37,826 nt of DNA from Kribbella antibiotica (GCF_004349055.1 NZ_SMKX01000078.1:1-37826), one strand, 5' to 3'. Shown: positions 1 through 7,339, numbered from the stretch's first letter. Made by a program: numbers and translations. The notes: generated by a model not told the origin, from the letters alone.

Positions 1-197
1 AGCAACTGCGGGTAGTCCCGCCCGGGCTGTCCCCGCTCCAGCACGAGCAACTGCGGGTAGTCCCGCCCGGGCTGTCCCCGCTCCAGCACGAGCAACTGCA
101 GGTAGTCCCGCCCCCGACTGTCGCCGCCCGACATGAGCAACTGCAGGTAGTCGGCACCCCAGTTGCCCCGGCCCGCCACGAACAACTGCACGTAGTC
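1..197 (+). repeat. Tandem 45-bp repeat array (20-bp core)
   Basis: Five copies of a 20-bp core close to ACGAGCAACTGCAGGTAGTC occur in the same orientation with an exact 45-bp period: cores start at 43, 88, 133 and 178, and a first copy is cut by the left window edge. The 25-bp spacers at 18-42 and 63-87 are identical; the next ones have diverged. This is a tandem array grown by unit duplication, and it probably continues to the left of the window. No coding function is apparent. Confidence 0.9.
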
Positions 198-436
198 AGC
201 CGCCGCGCTCACCCGTAGGCCCATCGCGCTCGCCTCTGCTCCACCAGCCGCCTTGAATGCACTGCCCCGCCGACCACCTGCAGTCGCTCGTGCCGCCGTA
301 CCTTCGGCCTGCTCGCCGTCGGTGCCCCGGTGGATCCTGATCCCGGCCCGACTACCTGCAGTCGCTCGTGCCGCCGTACCGCCGGGGCTGCTCGCCGCCT
401 CACTGCCGGCGCCCCGGCGGATCGTGCTCGCGACCC

Positions 437-496
437 GACTACCTGCAGTTGCTCGTGTCGCCTGGTTCGCGCGAACACGAGCAACTGCATGTAGTC
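437..496. repeat. 60-bp inverted-repeat hairpin, copy 1
   Basis: A reverse core (437-456) and a forward core (477-496) face each other across 20 bp. Extended arms 437-458 and 475-496 pair at 21 of 22 positions. The layout (two short palindromic units in inverted orientation with a conserved loop) resembles REPIN elements, but the sequence is not one I recognise. Confidence 0.8.
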
Positions 497-693
497 CACA
501 GTGTCGTAACGGCCCCGGTACGGCGGCGTCCTGCGTCTGGTGAGTCCCTCGCCAGACGCCTCGCCGCAACTGCCCTCCCGCCCATCACCTGCAGTTGCTC
601 GTGCCGCCGTACCCCGGCTGCTCGCCGCTGGCGCCCAGGCGGATCCTGCTCCCGACCCGACTACCTGCAGTTGCTCGTGCCGCCGTACCCATT

Positions 694-772
694 TGGTGGG
701 TGGACCCACGAGATGCCGGGTTCTGGACTCGTATACGGGTGTGAGCCAACAACATGATGGGTGAGCCCACCA
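694..772 (+). repeat. ~80-bp terminal-inverted-repeat element E1
   Basis: 79 bp bounded by TGGTGGG (694-700) and CCCACCA (766-772). It aligns along its length with the element at 1321-1400: both begin GGTGGGTGGACCCACG and share CGGGTTCTGGACT and the ending GATGGGTGxGCCCACCA. CCCATT flanks it on the left, as in E3. No coding capacity. It looks like a small non-autonomous palindromic element. Confidence 0.7.
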
Positions 773-798
773 GGCTTCGCCGCAGCCGACTCGCACCC

Positions 799-858
799 CA
801 CCACCTGCTGTTGCTCGTGCCGCCGAGTTCGTGCCAACACGAGCAACAGCACGTAGTC
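799..858. repeat. 60-bp inverted-repeat hairpin, copy 2
   Basis: Reverse core 799-818 and forward core 839-858, again offset by exactly 40. The central 14 bp of the stem pair perfectly although the core differs from the family: position 809 is T instead of A, and its partner 848 is A instead of T. The paired change keeps the stem intact. The loop (819-838) matches those of the other two hairpins. A further forward core starts 45 bp on, at 884. Confidence 0.8.
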
Positions 859-978
859 GGCACGCCAGTCGCCCCGCCCCAACGCGAACAACTGCAGGTA
901 GTTAGCCACCGCGCCCACCCGTAGGCTCCCTCGCGCTCGCCTCGGCTGCACGAGCCGCCTTGAATGCGCTGCCCCGCC

Positions 979-1038
979 GACCACCTGCAGTCGCTCGTGT
1001 CGCCGGGTTCGCGCCGGCATGGGCAACTGCACGTAGTA
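979..1038. repeat. 60-bp inverted-repeat hairpin, copy 3 (decayed)
   Basis: Reverse core 979-998 and forward core 1019-1038, the same 40-bp offset as the other two copies. The loop shares the CGCCGGGTTCG stretch. The arms have several mismatches, so this copy looks degenerate. Confidence 0.7.
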
Positions 1039-1127
1039 CCCAGTCTCGGAACGGCTCCGGTACGGCGCTAGCTCGCGACTCGGCAACTCTTCGCCCGACG
1101 CCTCGCCGCAACTGCACTCCCGCCCCA

Positions 1128-2594
1128 TCACCTGCAGTCGCTCGTGCCGCCGCCGTACCCAATTTGGTGGGTCCACCCATCGGCGTGTGGGTGGGCTAGC
1201 TGCATGCGGTTAGCCCACCCGCAACCGCGTGGGCCGGCCCACCAAATGGGACGCGTCACCCGGGCGAGCGCCCGGGCCGGCCGGGGCGGCTGAGCATTTC
1301 CGGTGTTGCCCCGGCGCACTCGGTGGGTGGACCCACGGGGTGGCGGGTTCTGGACTTGTCCGCGGGGGTGGAATCCACAAGCTGATGGGTGGGCCCACCA
1401 GATGGGGCGCGACGAGCCGGGGCGGGGCTGGACGTAGCGGAGTTGGCGTTCTAGTTCGCCGGAGTTCATCAGGTGGGCGAGGGTCAGTTGGGGGAGTGAG
1501 GCGTTGCCTAGGTCGGCGCGGCGTTTGAGAGAGATCAGCTCGTCTCGGTACTGCGCTGGTGGCACGATCCAGCCGATTCGCAGCGCCGGTGCGAGCAGCT
1601 TGGAGACGCTGCCGGCGTAGAGGACCTGATCGGCCTGCATCGAGCGCAACGCGGGGACCGGTGGGCGGTCGTAGCGGTGTTCGGCGTCGTAGTCGTCCTC
1701 AAAGATCAGTCCGCCATCAGCCGCCCACTGCAGGAGGTCGCGCCGCCGCTCACCCTCCAGTACGACGCCTGTCGGGAACTGGTGTGCCGGCGTCACCATC
1801 ACCACCGGCGCACCGGATTCGCGCAAGGCGTCGACTCGCAGCCCGCTCGAGTCGACCGGGATCGGCGGGGTGCGCAGGCCCCACTCCTCCAGGTGCTGGC
1901 GTGATCCCAGCGACGAAGGGTCCTCGACGGCGACAGTGTCGAGACCGCGTGCCTGCAGGAGTTGGGCGAGCATCCCGATTGCCTGGGAGACACCGGCCAC
2001 GATGACCACCTCCTCCGGGTGGACGGTAATACCGCGGTAGCGCGCGAGCCAGGTCGAGACGGCTTGGCGCAAGGCCGGCGTACCGGCTGGGTCGCCGTAC
2101 CCGAAGGCTGCGGGCTCGAGGTTGTTGAGGACGGCGCGTTCGGAGCGCAGCCAGGCGGCGCGGGGGAAGGAGGCCAGATCCGGTACGCCGGGGGTCAGGT
2201 CGATGCGCGCCGGAGCTGCTCGCAGTTCGACGAAGATGTCGAGGCCGGGCGCGCGCATCTGTGGCGGCAGGGATCGCAACCGCACAGGAGCGGGAGCGAC
2301 AGCCGGAGCGGCAACGACGATCGTGCCGGCGCGGCCGCGGCCGCTGAGCTGGCCGTCTTCGGTGAGCCGTTGGTAGGCCTCGGTGACGACGCCGCGCGAG
2401 ATCTGGAGCTCGGCGGCCAGCAATCGGGTGGCGGGGAGGCGGCTGCCGATGGCCAGCCGGCCGTCTGAGATCGCGGTACGGAGCTGGTCGGTGAGCCAGT
2501 CGGCCAGCCCGCCGACAGGCGCATCAGCGGTGTTCAGCTGAAGAAAGTCAGCTCCAATGGTCCTGTTGAAGTCTCCATCATTGGACCTGTTCAT
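1128..2594 (-). CDS. MocR/GntR-type regulator with repeat-derived C-terminus
   Basis: MocR-family regulators join a GntR winged helix to a class I aminotransferase-like PLP domain. The N-terminal part is intact: winged helix at residues 28-95 (SRLPATRLLAAELQISRG, VVTEAYQRL), then aminotransferase fold with the PLP-lysine motif SVSKLLAPALRIGW. Homology stops near residue 389 (after LERQLRYV, about base 1430). The last 99 or so residues are translated repeat elements E2 and E3 (RPIWWAHP and RPIWWAGP occur twice), so the usual C-terminal subdomain of about 90 residues is missing. The ATG at 2594 has no Shine-Dalgarno, but CACAAT lies 6 bp before it, which suggests a leaderless message. It is divergent from the methyltransferase it may control. 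It is probably damaged; DNA binding could persist. Confidence 0.75.
   Translation of the reverse strand: MNRSNDGDFNRTIGADFLQLNTADAPVGGLADWLTDQLRTAISDGRLAIGSRLPATRLLAAELQISRGVVTEAYQRLTEDGQLSGRGRAGTIVVAAPAVAPAPVRLRSLPPQMRAPGLDIFVELRAAPARIDLTPGVPDLASFPRAAWLRSERAVLNNLEPAAFGYGDPAGTPALRQAVSTWLARYRGITVHPEEVVIVAGVSQAIGMLAQLLQARGLDTVAVEDPSSLGSRQHLEEWGLRTPPIPVDSSGLRVDALRESGAPVVMVTPAHQFPTGVVLEGERRRDLLQWAADGGLIFEDDYDAEHRYDRPPVPALRSMQADQVLYAGSVSKLLAPALRIGWIVPPAQYRDELISLKRRADLGNASLPQLTLAHLMNSGELERQLRYVQPRPGSSRPIWWAHPSACGFHPRGQVQNPPPRGSTHRVRRGNTGNAQPPRPARALARVTRPIWWAGPRGCGWANRMQLAHPHADGWTHQIGYGGGTSDCR
1165..1244 (-). repeat. ~80-bp terminal-inverted-repeat element E3 (inverted copy)
   Basis: 80 bp between TGGTGGG (1165-1171) and CCCACCA (1238-1244). 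The inverted ends extend outward to CCCAATTTGGTGGG (1158-1171) and CCCACCAAATGGG (1238-1250). Read on the minus strand it aligns with E2, so it lies in the opposite orientation. An internal perfect 10-bp stem (GGGTGGGCTA 1189-1198, TAGCCCACCC 1211-1220) makes a strong hairpin. Confidence 0.7.
1321..1400 (+). repeat. ~80-bp terminal-inverted-repeat element E2
   Basis: 80-bp copy with ends CGGTGGG and CCCACCA, same orientation as E1. It sits about 30 bp from the point (about 1430) where recognisable MocR coding sequence stops, so its arrival or recombination between copies is a candidate cause of the damaged gene end. Confidence 0.7.
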
Positions 2595-2603
2595 CGGTCC
2601 ATT
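2554..2603. promoter_or_regulatory. Candidate MocR operator: three GGTCC/GGACC half-sites
   Basis: AATGGTCC (2556-2563), ATTGGACC (2580-2587) and GGTCCATT (2596-2603) lie between and across the divergent starts of the MocR-type gene and the methyltransferase gene. The last two form an inverted pair with an 8-bp gap; the first two start 24 bp apart. MocR regulators often bind such combined direct and inverted repeats next to a divergent target. The assignment is inference. Confidence 0.45.
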
Positions 2604-2622
2604 GTGGCGGCACCTTGGAGGT

Positions 2623-3408
2623 ATGAGAACCGATTACGTGCACGGATACACCCCGGCCGAGACGCGCCGGCTGTCGGATCAGGCGCAGACGCTGGCTGAT
2701 CTCCTGCACGGCGGCCTCGAGTACGCGCCGGGAACACGGGTGCTCGAAGCCGGCTGCGGCGTCGGCGCCCAAACGGTCCAGCTGGTCGATCGGCACCCCG
2801 GGATCGAGTTGGTGGCGATCGACATCTCCGAAGAGTCGCTCGCCCGAGCTAAAGAGAGAGTTGAGGCGCGGGTCGAGTGGCGGTGTGCTGACCTGCACGA
2901 ACTCAAAGGCGAGCAGTTCGACCACATCTTCGTGTGCTTCGTCCTCGAACACCTCAGTGATCCGGTGGCCGCCCTGACCAGTCTGCGGAAGCTGCTGCGT
3001 CCCGGCGGCACGATCACCGTCATCGAGGGCGATCACCAGTCCGCGTTCTTCCATCCGCGCAGCACCGCCGCCGACGCCGTGATCCAGTGTCTCGTCGACC
3101 TCCAGGCCGAGGCCGGCGGCGACTCCCTGATCGGCCGTCGCGTCCAACCGCTCCTCCAAGCAGCCGGGTACGACGACATCCGCGCCGAGCCGCGAGCCGT
3201 GTACGCCGACGAGACCCTGCCGCACCTGGTCGACGGCTTCACCCGGAAGACGTTCATTGCGATGGTCGAGTCGGTGCGTGACAAAGCTCTCGCCGCCGGA
3301 CTGCTCACAGCCGCCGAATGGGCCGAGGGAATCCGTGACCTGGAACGAACCGCCGAGCCCGGAGGCACCTTCCACTACACCTTCTTTCGAGCGGTAGGCC
3401 GGACATGA
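2623..3408 (+). CDS. Class I SAM-dependent methyltransferase
   Basis: A 261-residue methyltransferase using S-adenosylmethionine; substrate unknown. The SAM-binding glycine loop is VLEAGCGVGAQT (about residues 39-50), followed by the acidic end of strand 2 (LVAIDIS) and motif IV/post-motif segments FDHIFVCFVLEHL and LRPGGTITVIEGDH. The whole protein resembles the UbiE/COQ5-like methyltransferase 11 group. I chose the ATG at 2623 because TTGGAGG ends 1-2 bases before it, while the open frame upstream overlaps the putative operator. It is divergent from the MocR-type gene, and its stop overlaps the next small ORF by ATGA. Confidence 0.85.
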   Translation: MRTDYVHGYTPAETRRLSDQAQTLADLLHGGLEYAPGTRVLEAGCGVGAQTVQLVDRHPGIELVAIDISEESLARAKERVEARVEWRCADLHELKGEQFDHIFVCFVLEHLSDPVAALTSLRKLLRPGGTITVIEGDHQSAFFHPRSTAADAVIQCLVDLQAEAGGDSLIGRRVQPLLQAAGYDDIRAEPRAVYADETLPHLVDGFTRKTFIAMVESVRDKALAAGLLTAAEWAEGIRDLERTAEPGGTFHYTFFRAVGRT

Positions 3409-3548
3409 TCGGCTTCCTGGCGATCGTCGGACTGACGGTCTGGGGATTGCAGCGCAACCATCGTCGGCAGCTCCGAACCATCTCGATCAACGGTCGGCAA
3501 GATCGCGATCTGCAAAGACTTGCTGCCGACTTGAGGGCGAGTTCATGA
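3405..3548 (+). CDS. 47-residue membrane peptide, translationally coupled
   Basis: The ATG at 3405 overlaps the methyltransferase stop (ATGA), a usual sign of coupled translation. The peptide starts with a hydrophobic segment (residues 2-15, IGFLAIVGLTVWGL) followed by a basic, charged tail rich in Arg and Gln (QRNHRRQLR, RQDRDLQRLAADLR) that could form a helix. It ends at a TGA (3546-3548), 20 bases before the next gene. Topology would be a single-pass membrane anchor with a cytoplasmic C-terminus. I do not recognise a family. Confidence 0.5.
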   Translation: MIGFLAIVGLTVWGLQRNHRRQLRTISINGRQDRDLQRLAADLRASS

Positions 3549-3568
3549 ACTGCTGGTAAACAAGAGGC

Positions 3569-5053
3569 ATGCCGACCGAGCAGCTCGAGATCGAGACCAA
3601 GTACGACGTCGATGAATCGACCCATCTCCCGGCGCTGCATGAGCTGCCCGGGGTGGCGAGTGTTGCGCAGCCGGTCGAGCTGGCGCTGGAGGCGGTCTAC
3701 TTCGACACCGAGGCGCTTGTCCTGGCGGCCAACAAGGTGACGCTGCGGCGGCGGACCGGCGGTGAGGACGACGGCTGGCATGTGAAGTTCCCGAAGTCGT
3801 CCGGGGCGCGGCTGGAGGTGCAGTTCCCGCTGGGCCGGGCAGTGCGGAAGGTGCCGATCACGGTGGTCCGCACGGTCCGGGTGCACGTGCGCGACAATGA
3901 GCTGGTCCCGGTGGTCACGCTGCAGACTCGCCGCGTGGTGCACCGCCTGCTGGACGCGGACGGTGCGGTCCTGGCTGAGCTGGCCGACGACCACGTCACC
4001 GCGACGACCGGTGAGAGTGAGCCGGAGAGCTGGCGCGAGTGGGAGGTCGAGCTGGTCGGGGGTGACCTTGAGCTGCTGCAGGCTGCGGAGACTCTCCTGC
4101 GCTCGGCCGGAGCCGAGCCGGCGTCCGGCCCGAGCAAGCTGGCGCGCGCACTCGGCGACCGGGTGCCCGCCGGCGACACGTGGGAGCTGCCGGCCAAGCC
4201 GCGGACGGCCGACGTGTTCCGGGCCTATGCGGCCGAGCAGGTGCAGGCGATCCGCCAGCGCGATCCTGAGGTACGGCGGGATGCGCCCGAGGGAATCCAC
4301 AAATTCCGCGTCGCGACTCGGCGACTGCGGTCGGCGTTGGCGACGTACCGGCCGGTCATCGACCGTGAGATCGGGGACGAGATCCGCGCTGAGCTGAAGT
4401 GGCTGGCTGGTGAGCTCGGGGTTGCCCGGGACGCGGAGGTGCAGCGGGCCTACTTCGCCGCTGAGGTCGGTGAGCAGCCGGTCGAGCTGGTGATGGGCCG
4501 GGTCGCCGCGCGGATCGACGACCACCTGCGCGGCGTCTACAAGGAGGGTCGGGCCGGGGCGCTGGCCGCGCTGGAGAGTGAGCGGTACTTCCGGCTGCTG
4601 GACACGCTCGATCAGTTGATCGCCGAGCCGCCGCTGACCGGCGACAACCGGAAGGCGGCCAAGCAGCTGCCCGAGCTGCTCGACTACGACAAGCATCGGA
4701 TGCGCAAAGCGGTTCGCCGTGCCCAGAAGGCCGAGACGGCCGAGGAGCAGGACCACGAGCTGCACGAGGTGCGGAAGAACGCGAAACGACTCCGGTACGC
4801 CGGGGAGTCCGTCGTACCGGTGTTGGGTGACGAGGGCAGCTTGTTGGCGACGCGGGCCGAAGAGGTGCAGGAGATTCTCGGCGACTTCCAGGACTCGGTG
4901 GTGTCCCGGGAGCTGCTGCGGGAGCTCGCTGTCCAGGTGCAGCTCGAGGGTGGGAACGCGTTCACCTTCGGTCGGCTGCACGCCCTGGAGGAAGCCCGCG
5001 GGAACGCGTCCATCGATGCGTTCCTCGAGGTCTGGCCGTCGTTGAAGTTCTAG
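3569..5053 (+). CDS. CYTH and CHAD domain-containing protein
   Basis: 494 residues. The N-terminal CYTH domain (about 1-200) has the family's ExExK signature (E7, E9, K11 in LEIETKYDV) and alternating charged strands that line a triphosphate tunnel. The C-terminal CHAD domain (about 205-490) is helical and rich in conserved basic residues, with the characteristic HKFRVATRRLRSAL and HEVRKNAKRLRYAGE segments. CYTH enzymes act on triphosphorylated substrates, and CHAD domains bind inorganic polyphosphate, so a role in polyphosphate or triphosphate metabolism is likely. The exact reaction cannot be read from sequence. It is followed by strong hairpin terminators. Confidence 0.9.
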   Translation: MPTEQLEIETKYDVDESTHLPALHELPGVASVAQPVELALEAVYFDTEALVLAANKVTLRRRTGGEDDGWHVKFPKSSGARLEVQFPLGRAVRKVPITVVRTVRVHVRDNELVPVVTLQTRRVVHRLLDADGAVLAELADDHVTATTGESEPESWREWEVELVGGDLELLQAAETLLRSAGAEPASGPSKLARALGDRVPAGDTWELPAKPRTADVFRAYAAEQVQAIRQRDPEVRRDAPEGIHKFRVATRRLRSALATYRPVIDREIGDEIRAELKWLAGELGVARDAEVQRAYFAAEVGEQPVELVMGRVAARIDDHLRGVYKEGRAGALAALESERYFRLLDTLDQLIAEPPLTGDNRKAAKQLPELLDYDKHRMRKAVRRAQKAETAEEQDHELHEVRKNAKRLRYAGESVVPVLGDEGSLLATRAEEVQEILGDFQDSVVSRELLRELAVQVQLEGGNAFTFGRLHALEEARGNASIDAFLEVWPSLKF

Positions 5054-5062
5054 AGGCACAAC

Positions 5063-5097
5063 AGAAGGTCCCGGCGCAGGGACTACCGGGACCTTCT
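5063..5097 (+). terminator. Rho-independent-type hairpin after the CYTH-CHAD gene
   Basis: Perfect 12-bp stem AGAAGGTCCCGG (5063-5074) and CCGGGACCTTCT (5086-5097) with an 11-base loop, 10 bases after the stop codon. No T-run follows, as is common in actinobacteria. Confidence 0.85.
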
Positions 5098-5119
5098 GGA
5101 GGCGGAACTTTGGGGCTGC

Positions 5120-5154
5120 CAGGTGGGTCCGCATACGTACGCAGGACCCACCTG
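5120..5154 (-). terminator. Hairpin terminator for the minus-strand symporter genes
   Basis: Perfect 11-bp stem CAGGTGGGTCC (5120-5130) and GGACCCACCTG (5144-5154), just beyond the stop of the symporter at 5170. With the 5063-5097 hairpin it separates two convergent transcription units. Confidence 0.8.
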
Positions 5155-5169
5155 ACAGGTCTTAGGGGG

Positions 5170-6813
5170 TTAGTGCTCGGTTGCCTTCTCGGCGCCCGCA
5201 CCGGTCAGGGAGCGGACCTCCATCTCGGCGAACTTGTCGACGTCGACTGCTTCCTTGCTGGTCAGCGTGCCGATGATGCCGAGCAGGAAGGCCAGCGGGA
5301 TCGAGACGATGCCCGGGTTGTCGAGCGGGAACCAGCTGAAGTCGATCCCGGTGTCGGTGATCATCGACAGGCTGGCGCCGGTCTTCTTGTCCACCTTGCC
5401 GGAAACGACCGGGCTGAAGACGATCAGGAAGATCGCCGAGCCGAGACCGCCGTAGATGCTCCAGAGTGCGCCGCGGGTGTTGAAGCGCCGCCAGAACAGC
5501 GAGTACAGGATGGTCGGCAGGTTCGCGCTGGCCGCCACCGCGAAGGCGAGAGCCACCAGGAACGCGATGTTCTGGCCGTTGGCGAAGATGCCACCGACGA
5601 TCGCGACCGCGCCGATCACCAGCACGGTGATCCGCGCCACCTTGACCTCGCCGTCGCCGCTGACCTGGCCCTTCTTGATGACCTGGCCGTAGATGTCGTG
5701 CGCGAAGGACGCGCTCGCGGTGATCGTCAGCCCGGCCACCACGGCCAGGATGGTGGCGAAGGCGACCGCCGAGATGATGCCCAGCAGGATCTCTCCGCCG
5801 AGCTCGTAGGCGAGCAGCGGAGCCGCCGAGTTCGCCTTGCCCGGAGCCGCGCGGATGACGTCCGGTCCGACCAGCGCCGCGGCGCCGTACCCGAGCACCA
5901 GGGTGAACAGGTAGAAGATGCCGATGATCCAGATCGCCCAGCTGACACTGCGCCGGGCCTCGCGGGAGTTCGGCACCGTGTAGAAGCGCATCAGGACGTG
6001 CGGCAGACCCGCCGTACCGAGCACCAGGGCCAGGCCGAGCGAGATGAAGTCGAGCTTGCTGATCCCCGTTGCGCCGTACTGCAGACCCGGGCTGAGGAGC
6101 TTCTCCCCGACCGCCGGGCTCTTGTCGACTGCGGCGCCCAGCAGGCTGGACAGGTTGAAGGCGTACTTCGCCAGCACCCACAGCGTCATGATGCCGGCGC
6201 CGATCACCAGCAGGACCGCCTTGACGATCTGCACCCAGGTGGTGCCCTTCATGCCACCGACCAGCACGTAGGTGATCATGATGATGCCGACGACCGCGAT
6301 CACGACGCTCTGCCCGGCCCGGTCGGAGATGCCCAGCAGCAGGGCCACCAGACCACCGGCACCGGCCATCTGGGCCAGCAGGTAGAAGAAGCAGACACCC
6401 AGCGTCGAGATGGCTGCGGCCATCCGGACCGGACGCTGCTTGAGACGGAACGACAGTACGTCGGCCATCGTGAAGCGACCGGTGTTGCGGAGCAGCTCAG
6501 CGACCAGCAGCAGGGCGACCAGCCATGCCACCAGGAAGCCGATCGAGTACAGGAAGCCGTCGTACCCGTTCAGCGCGATCGCACCGGCGATGCCGAGGAA
6601 CGATGCGGCGGACAGGTAGTCACCGGCGATCGCGATGCCGTTCTGCGGGCCGGTGAAGGAGCGGCCACCGGCGTAGAAGTCGGCCGCGCTCTTGTTGTTG
6701 CGGGAGGCCCGGATCACGATCGCCAGGGTGGCCACCACGAACAGTGCGAAGATCGCGATGTTGACCTTGGGGTCCCCGACGGTTGCCAGCGGCAACAGCA
6801 TTGGCGCGCTCAC
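5170..6813 (-). CDS. actP: Sodium/solute symporter, cation acetate symporter (ActP) type
   Basis: 547 residues with about 13 membrane segments. It belongs to the sodium:solute symporter family, closest in look to ActP/MctC transporters for acetate and other short monocarboxylates. Seen: GDYLSAASFLGIAGAI (about 64-79), LVGGMKGTTWVQIVKA and GLPHVLMRFYTVPNS, all typical of this subfamily. The GTG start at 6813 overlaps the stop of the DUF485 gene (GTGA), so the two are coupled; ATG at codon 5 is an alternative. Its partner small membrane protein is encoded immediately upstream, as with E. coli yjcH-actP. Substrate choice is inferred from family. Regulation may come from the LytTR system encoded upstream on the same strand. 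Confidence 0.85.
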   Translation of the reverse strand: MSAPMLLPLATVGDPKVNIAIFALFVVATLAIVIRASRNNKSAADFYAGGRSFTGPQNGIAIAGDYLSAASFLGIAGAIALNGYDGFLYSIGFLVAWLVALLLVAELLRNTGRFTMADVLSFRLKQRPVRMAAAISTLGVCFFYLLAQMAGAGGLVALLLGISDRAGQSVVIAVVGIIMITYVLVGGMKGTTWVQIVKAVLLVIGAGIMTLWVLAKYAFNLSSLLGAAVDKSPAVGEKLLSPGLQYGATGISKLDFISLGLALVLGTAGLPHVLMRFYTVPNSREARRSVSWAIWIIGIFYLFTLVLGYGAAALVGPDVIRAAPGKANSAAPLLAYELGGEILLGIISAVAFATILAVVAGLTITASASFAHDIYGQVIKKGQVSGDGEVKVARITVLVIGAVAIVGGIFANGQNIAFLVALAFAVAASANLPTILYSLFWRRFNTRGALWSIYGGLGSAIFLIVFSPVVSGKVDKKTGASLSMITDTGIDFSWFPLDNPGIVSIPLAFLLGIIGTLTSKEAVDVDKFAEMEVRSLTGAGAEKATEH

Positions 6814-7148
6814 TTGGTCTCTCCCTCGATCTGGTCACGCAGGTGCTTGGCGTCCGGGTCGAACTTCTGGTCGGCCCAGCGGACGTAGAGCAACGTGATC
6901 GCGAAGGTGGAGACGAACTGGCCGAGGCCGAACAGCAGGGCCACGGTGATGTTGCCGAAGACCTTGGTCGACATGAAGCCGTGCGCGTAGTCGGCGAGCA
7001 GGACGTAGACGAAGTACCAGACCAGGAACAGTCCGGTCATCGGGAACACGAAACGGCGGAACCGGCGACGCAGTTCGGAGAAGTCCGGTGACAGCTGGAC
7101 ATCTCGGTACGACGACAGATCCGGTTCACCCGGCCTCGTATCACTCAT
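6810..7148 (-). CDS. DUF485 small membrane protein (YjcH-like)
   Basis: 112 residues from the ATG at 7148, which has GGAGG about 10 bases upstream; the longer frame to 7193 lacks such a site. Two hydrophobic segments (FPMTGLFLVWYFVYVLLADY and the FGNITVALLFGLGQFVSTFA stretch) follow a short N-terminal tail, the standard DUF485 layout. DUF485 genes nearly always precede an ActP-type symporter; the protein's role is not settled, perhaps assembly or modulation of the carrier. It overlaps that gene by four bases. Confidence 0.85.
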   Translation of the reverse strand: MSDTRPGEPDLSSYRDVQLSPDFSELRRRFRRFVFPMTGLFLVWYFVYVLLADYAHGFMSTKVFGNITVALLFGLGQFVSTFAITLLYVRWADQKFDPDAKHLRDQIEGETK

Positions 7149-7194
7149 GCGCGGGGACCTCCAGACAGGGGACAGGCCGGGCGGAACCGGCATA

Positions 7195-7225
7195 GTGTGC
7201 TGGTCCGTACTGTGGTCCAGGTCAC
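7195..7225 (-). promoter_or_regulatory. Candidate promoter/activator site before DUF485-actP
   Basis: The 191-bp gap 7149-7339 is the only sizeable break in the minus-strand symporter cluster. It holds a direct repeat TGGTCC at 7201-7206 and 7213-7218 (12-bp period) next to a possible -10 (CACTAT, minus strand). Direct repeats near a promoter suit a LytTR-type activator, but the bases do not match a known LytTR consensus. Confidence 0.25.
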
Positions 7226-7339
7226 TGGCGGGCTGACAGCACGCGCGCGCACCGAGCGCTCAGCGGAGGGCACCGGGCGACCGGTGGGGGACGGCCCTGC
7301 GGCGAACGGTCGGTCAGGTACGACGAGCGGTTTGGGGCC

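Larger units (their letters stand above)
198..1153. repeat. Mixed-orientation 20-bp repeat region
   Basis: The 20-bp core seen at 1-197 continues here in both orientations. Reverse copies start at 272, 350, 437, 583, 659, 799, 979 and 1126; forward copies start at 477, 839, 884 and 1019. Most are followed on the reverse side by GCCGCCGTACC or a close variant. Two longer blocks are duplicated: about 198-297 matches about 904-1004, and about 457-602 matches about 999-1145. The first block has two extra units (350 and 437) between it and the second, so the left copy has expanded. Frames that stay open here are low-complexity and repeat-derived, and I see no gene. Confidence 0.85.

Noticed and set aside
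1..197. CRISPR array
   Set aside because: The 20-bp cores and 25-bp spacers have a regular period, but two spacers are identical, the rest are related, cores vary, and the same core occurs in both orientations downstream; no cas gene is present.
209..1199. Long open frames on both strands in the repeat region
   Set aside because: Their translations are repeat-derived and low-complexity (for example recurring RHEQLQVVG and VARAAVP), with no domain and no ribosome binding sites.
5110..6888. 592-codon plus-strand ORF opposite the actP gene
   Set aside because: Antisense shadow with low-complexity Asp/Gln/Arg/His composition; the minus strand encodes a complete symporter.
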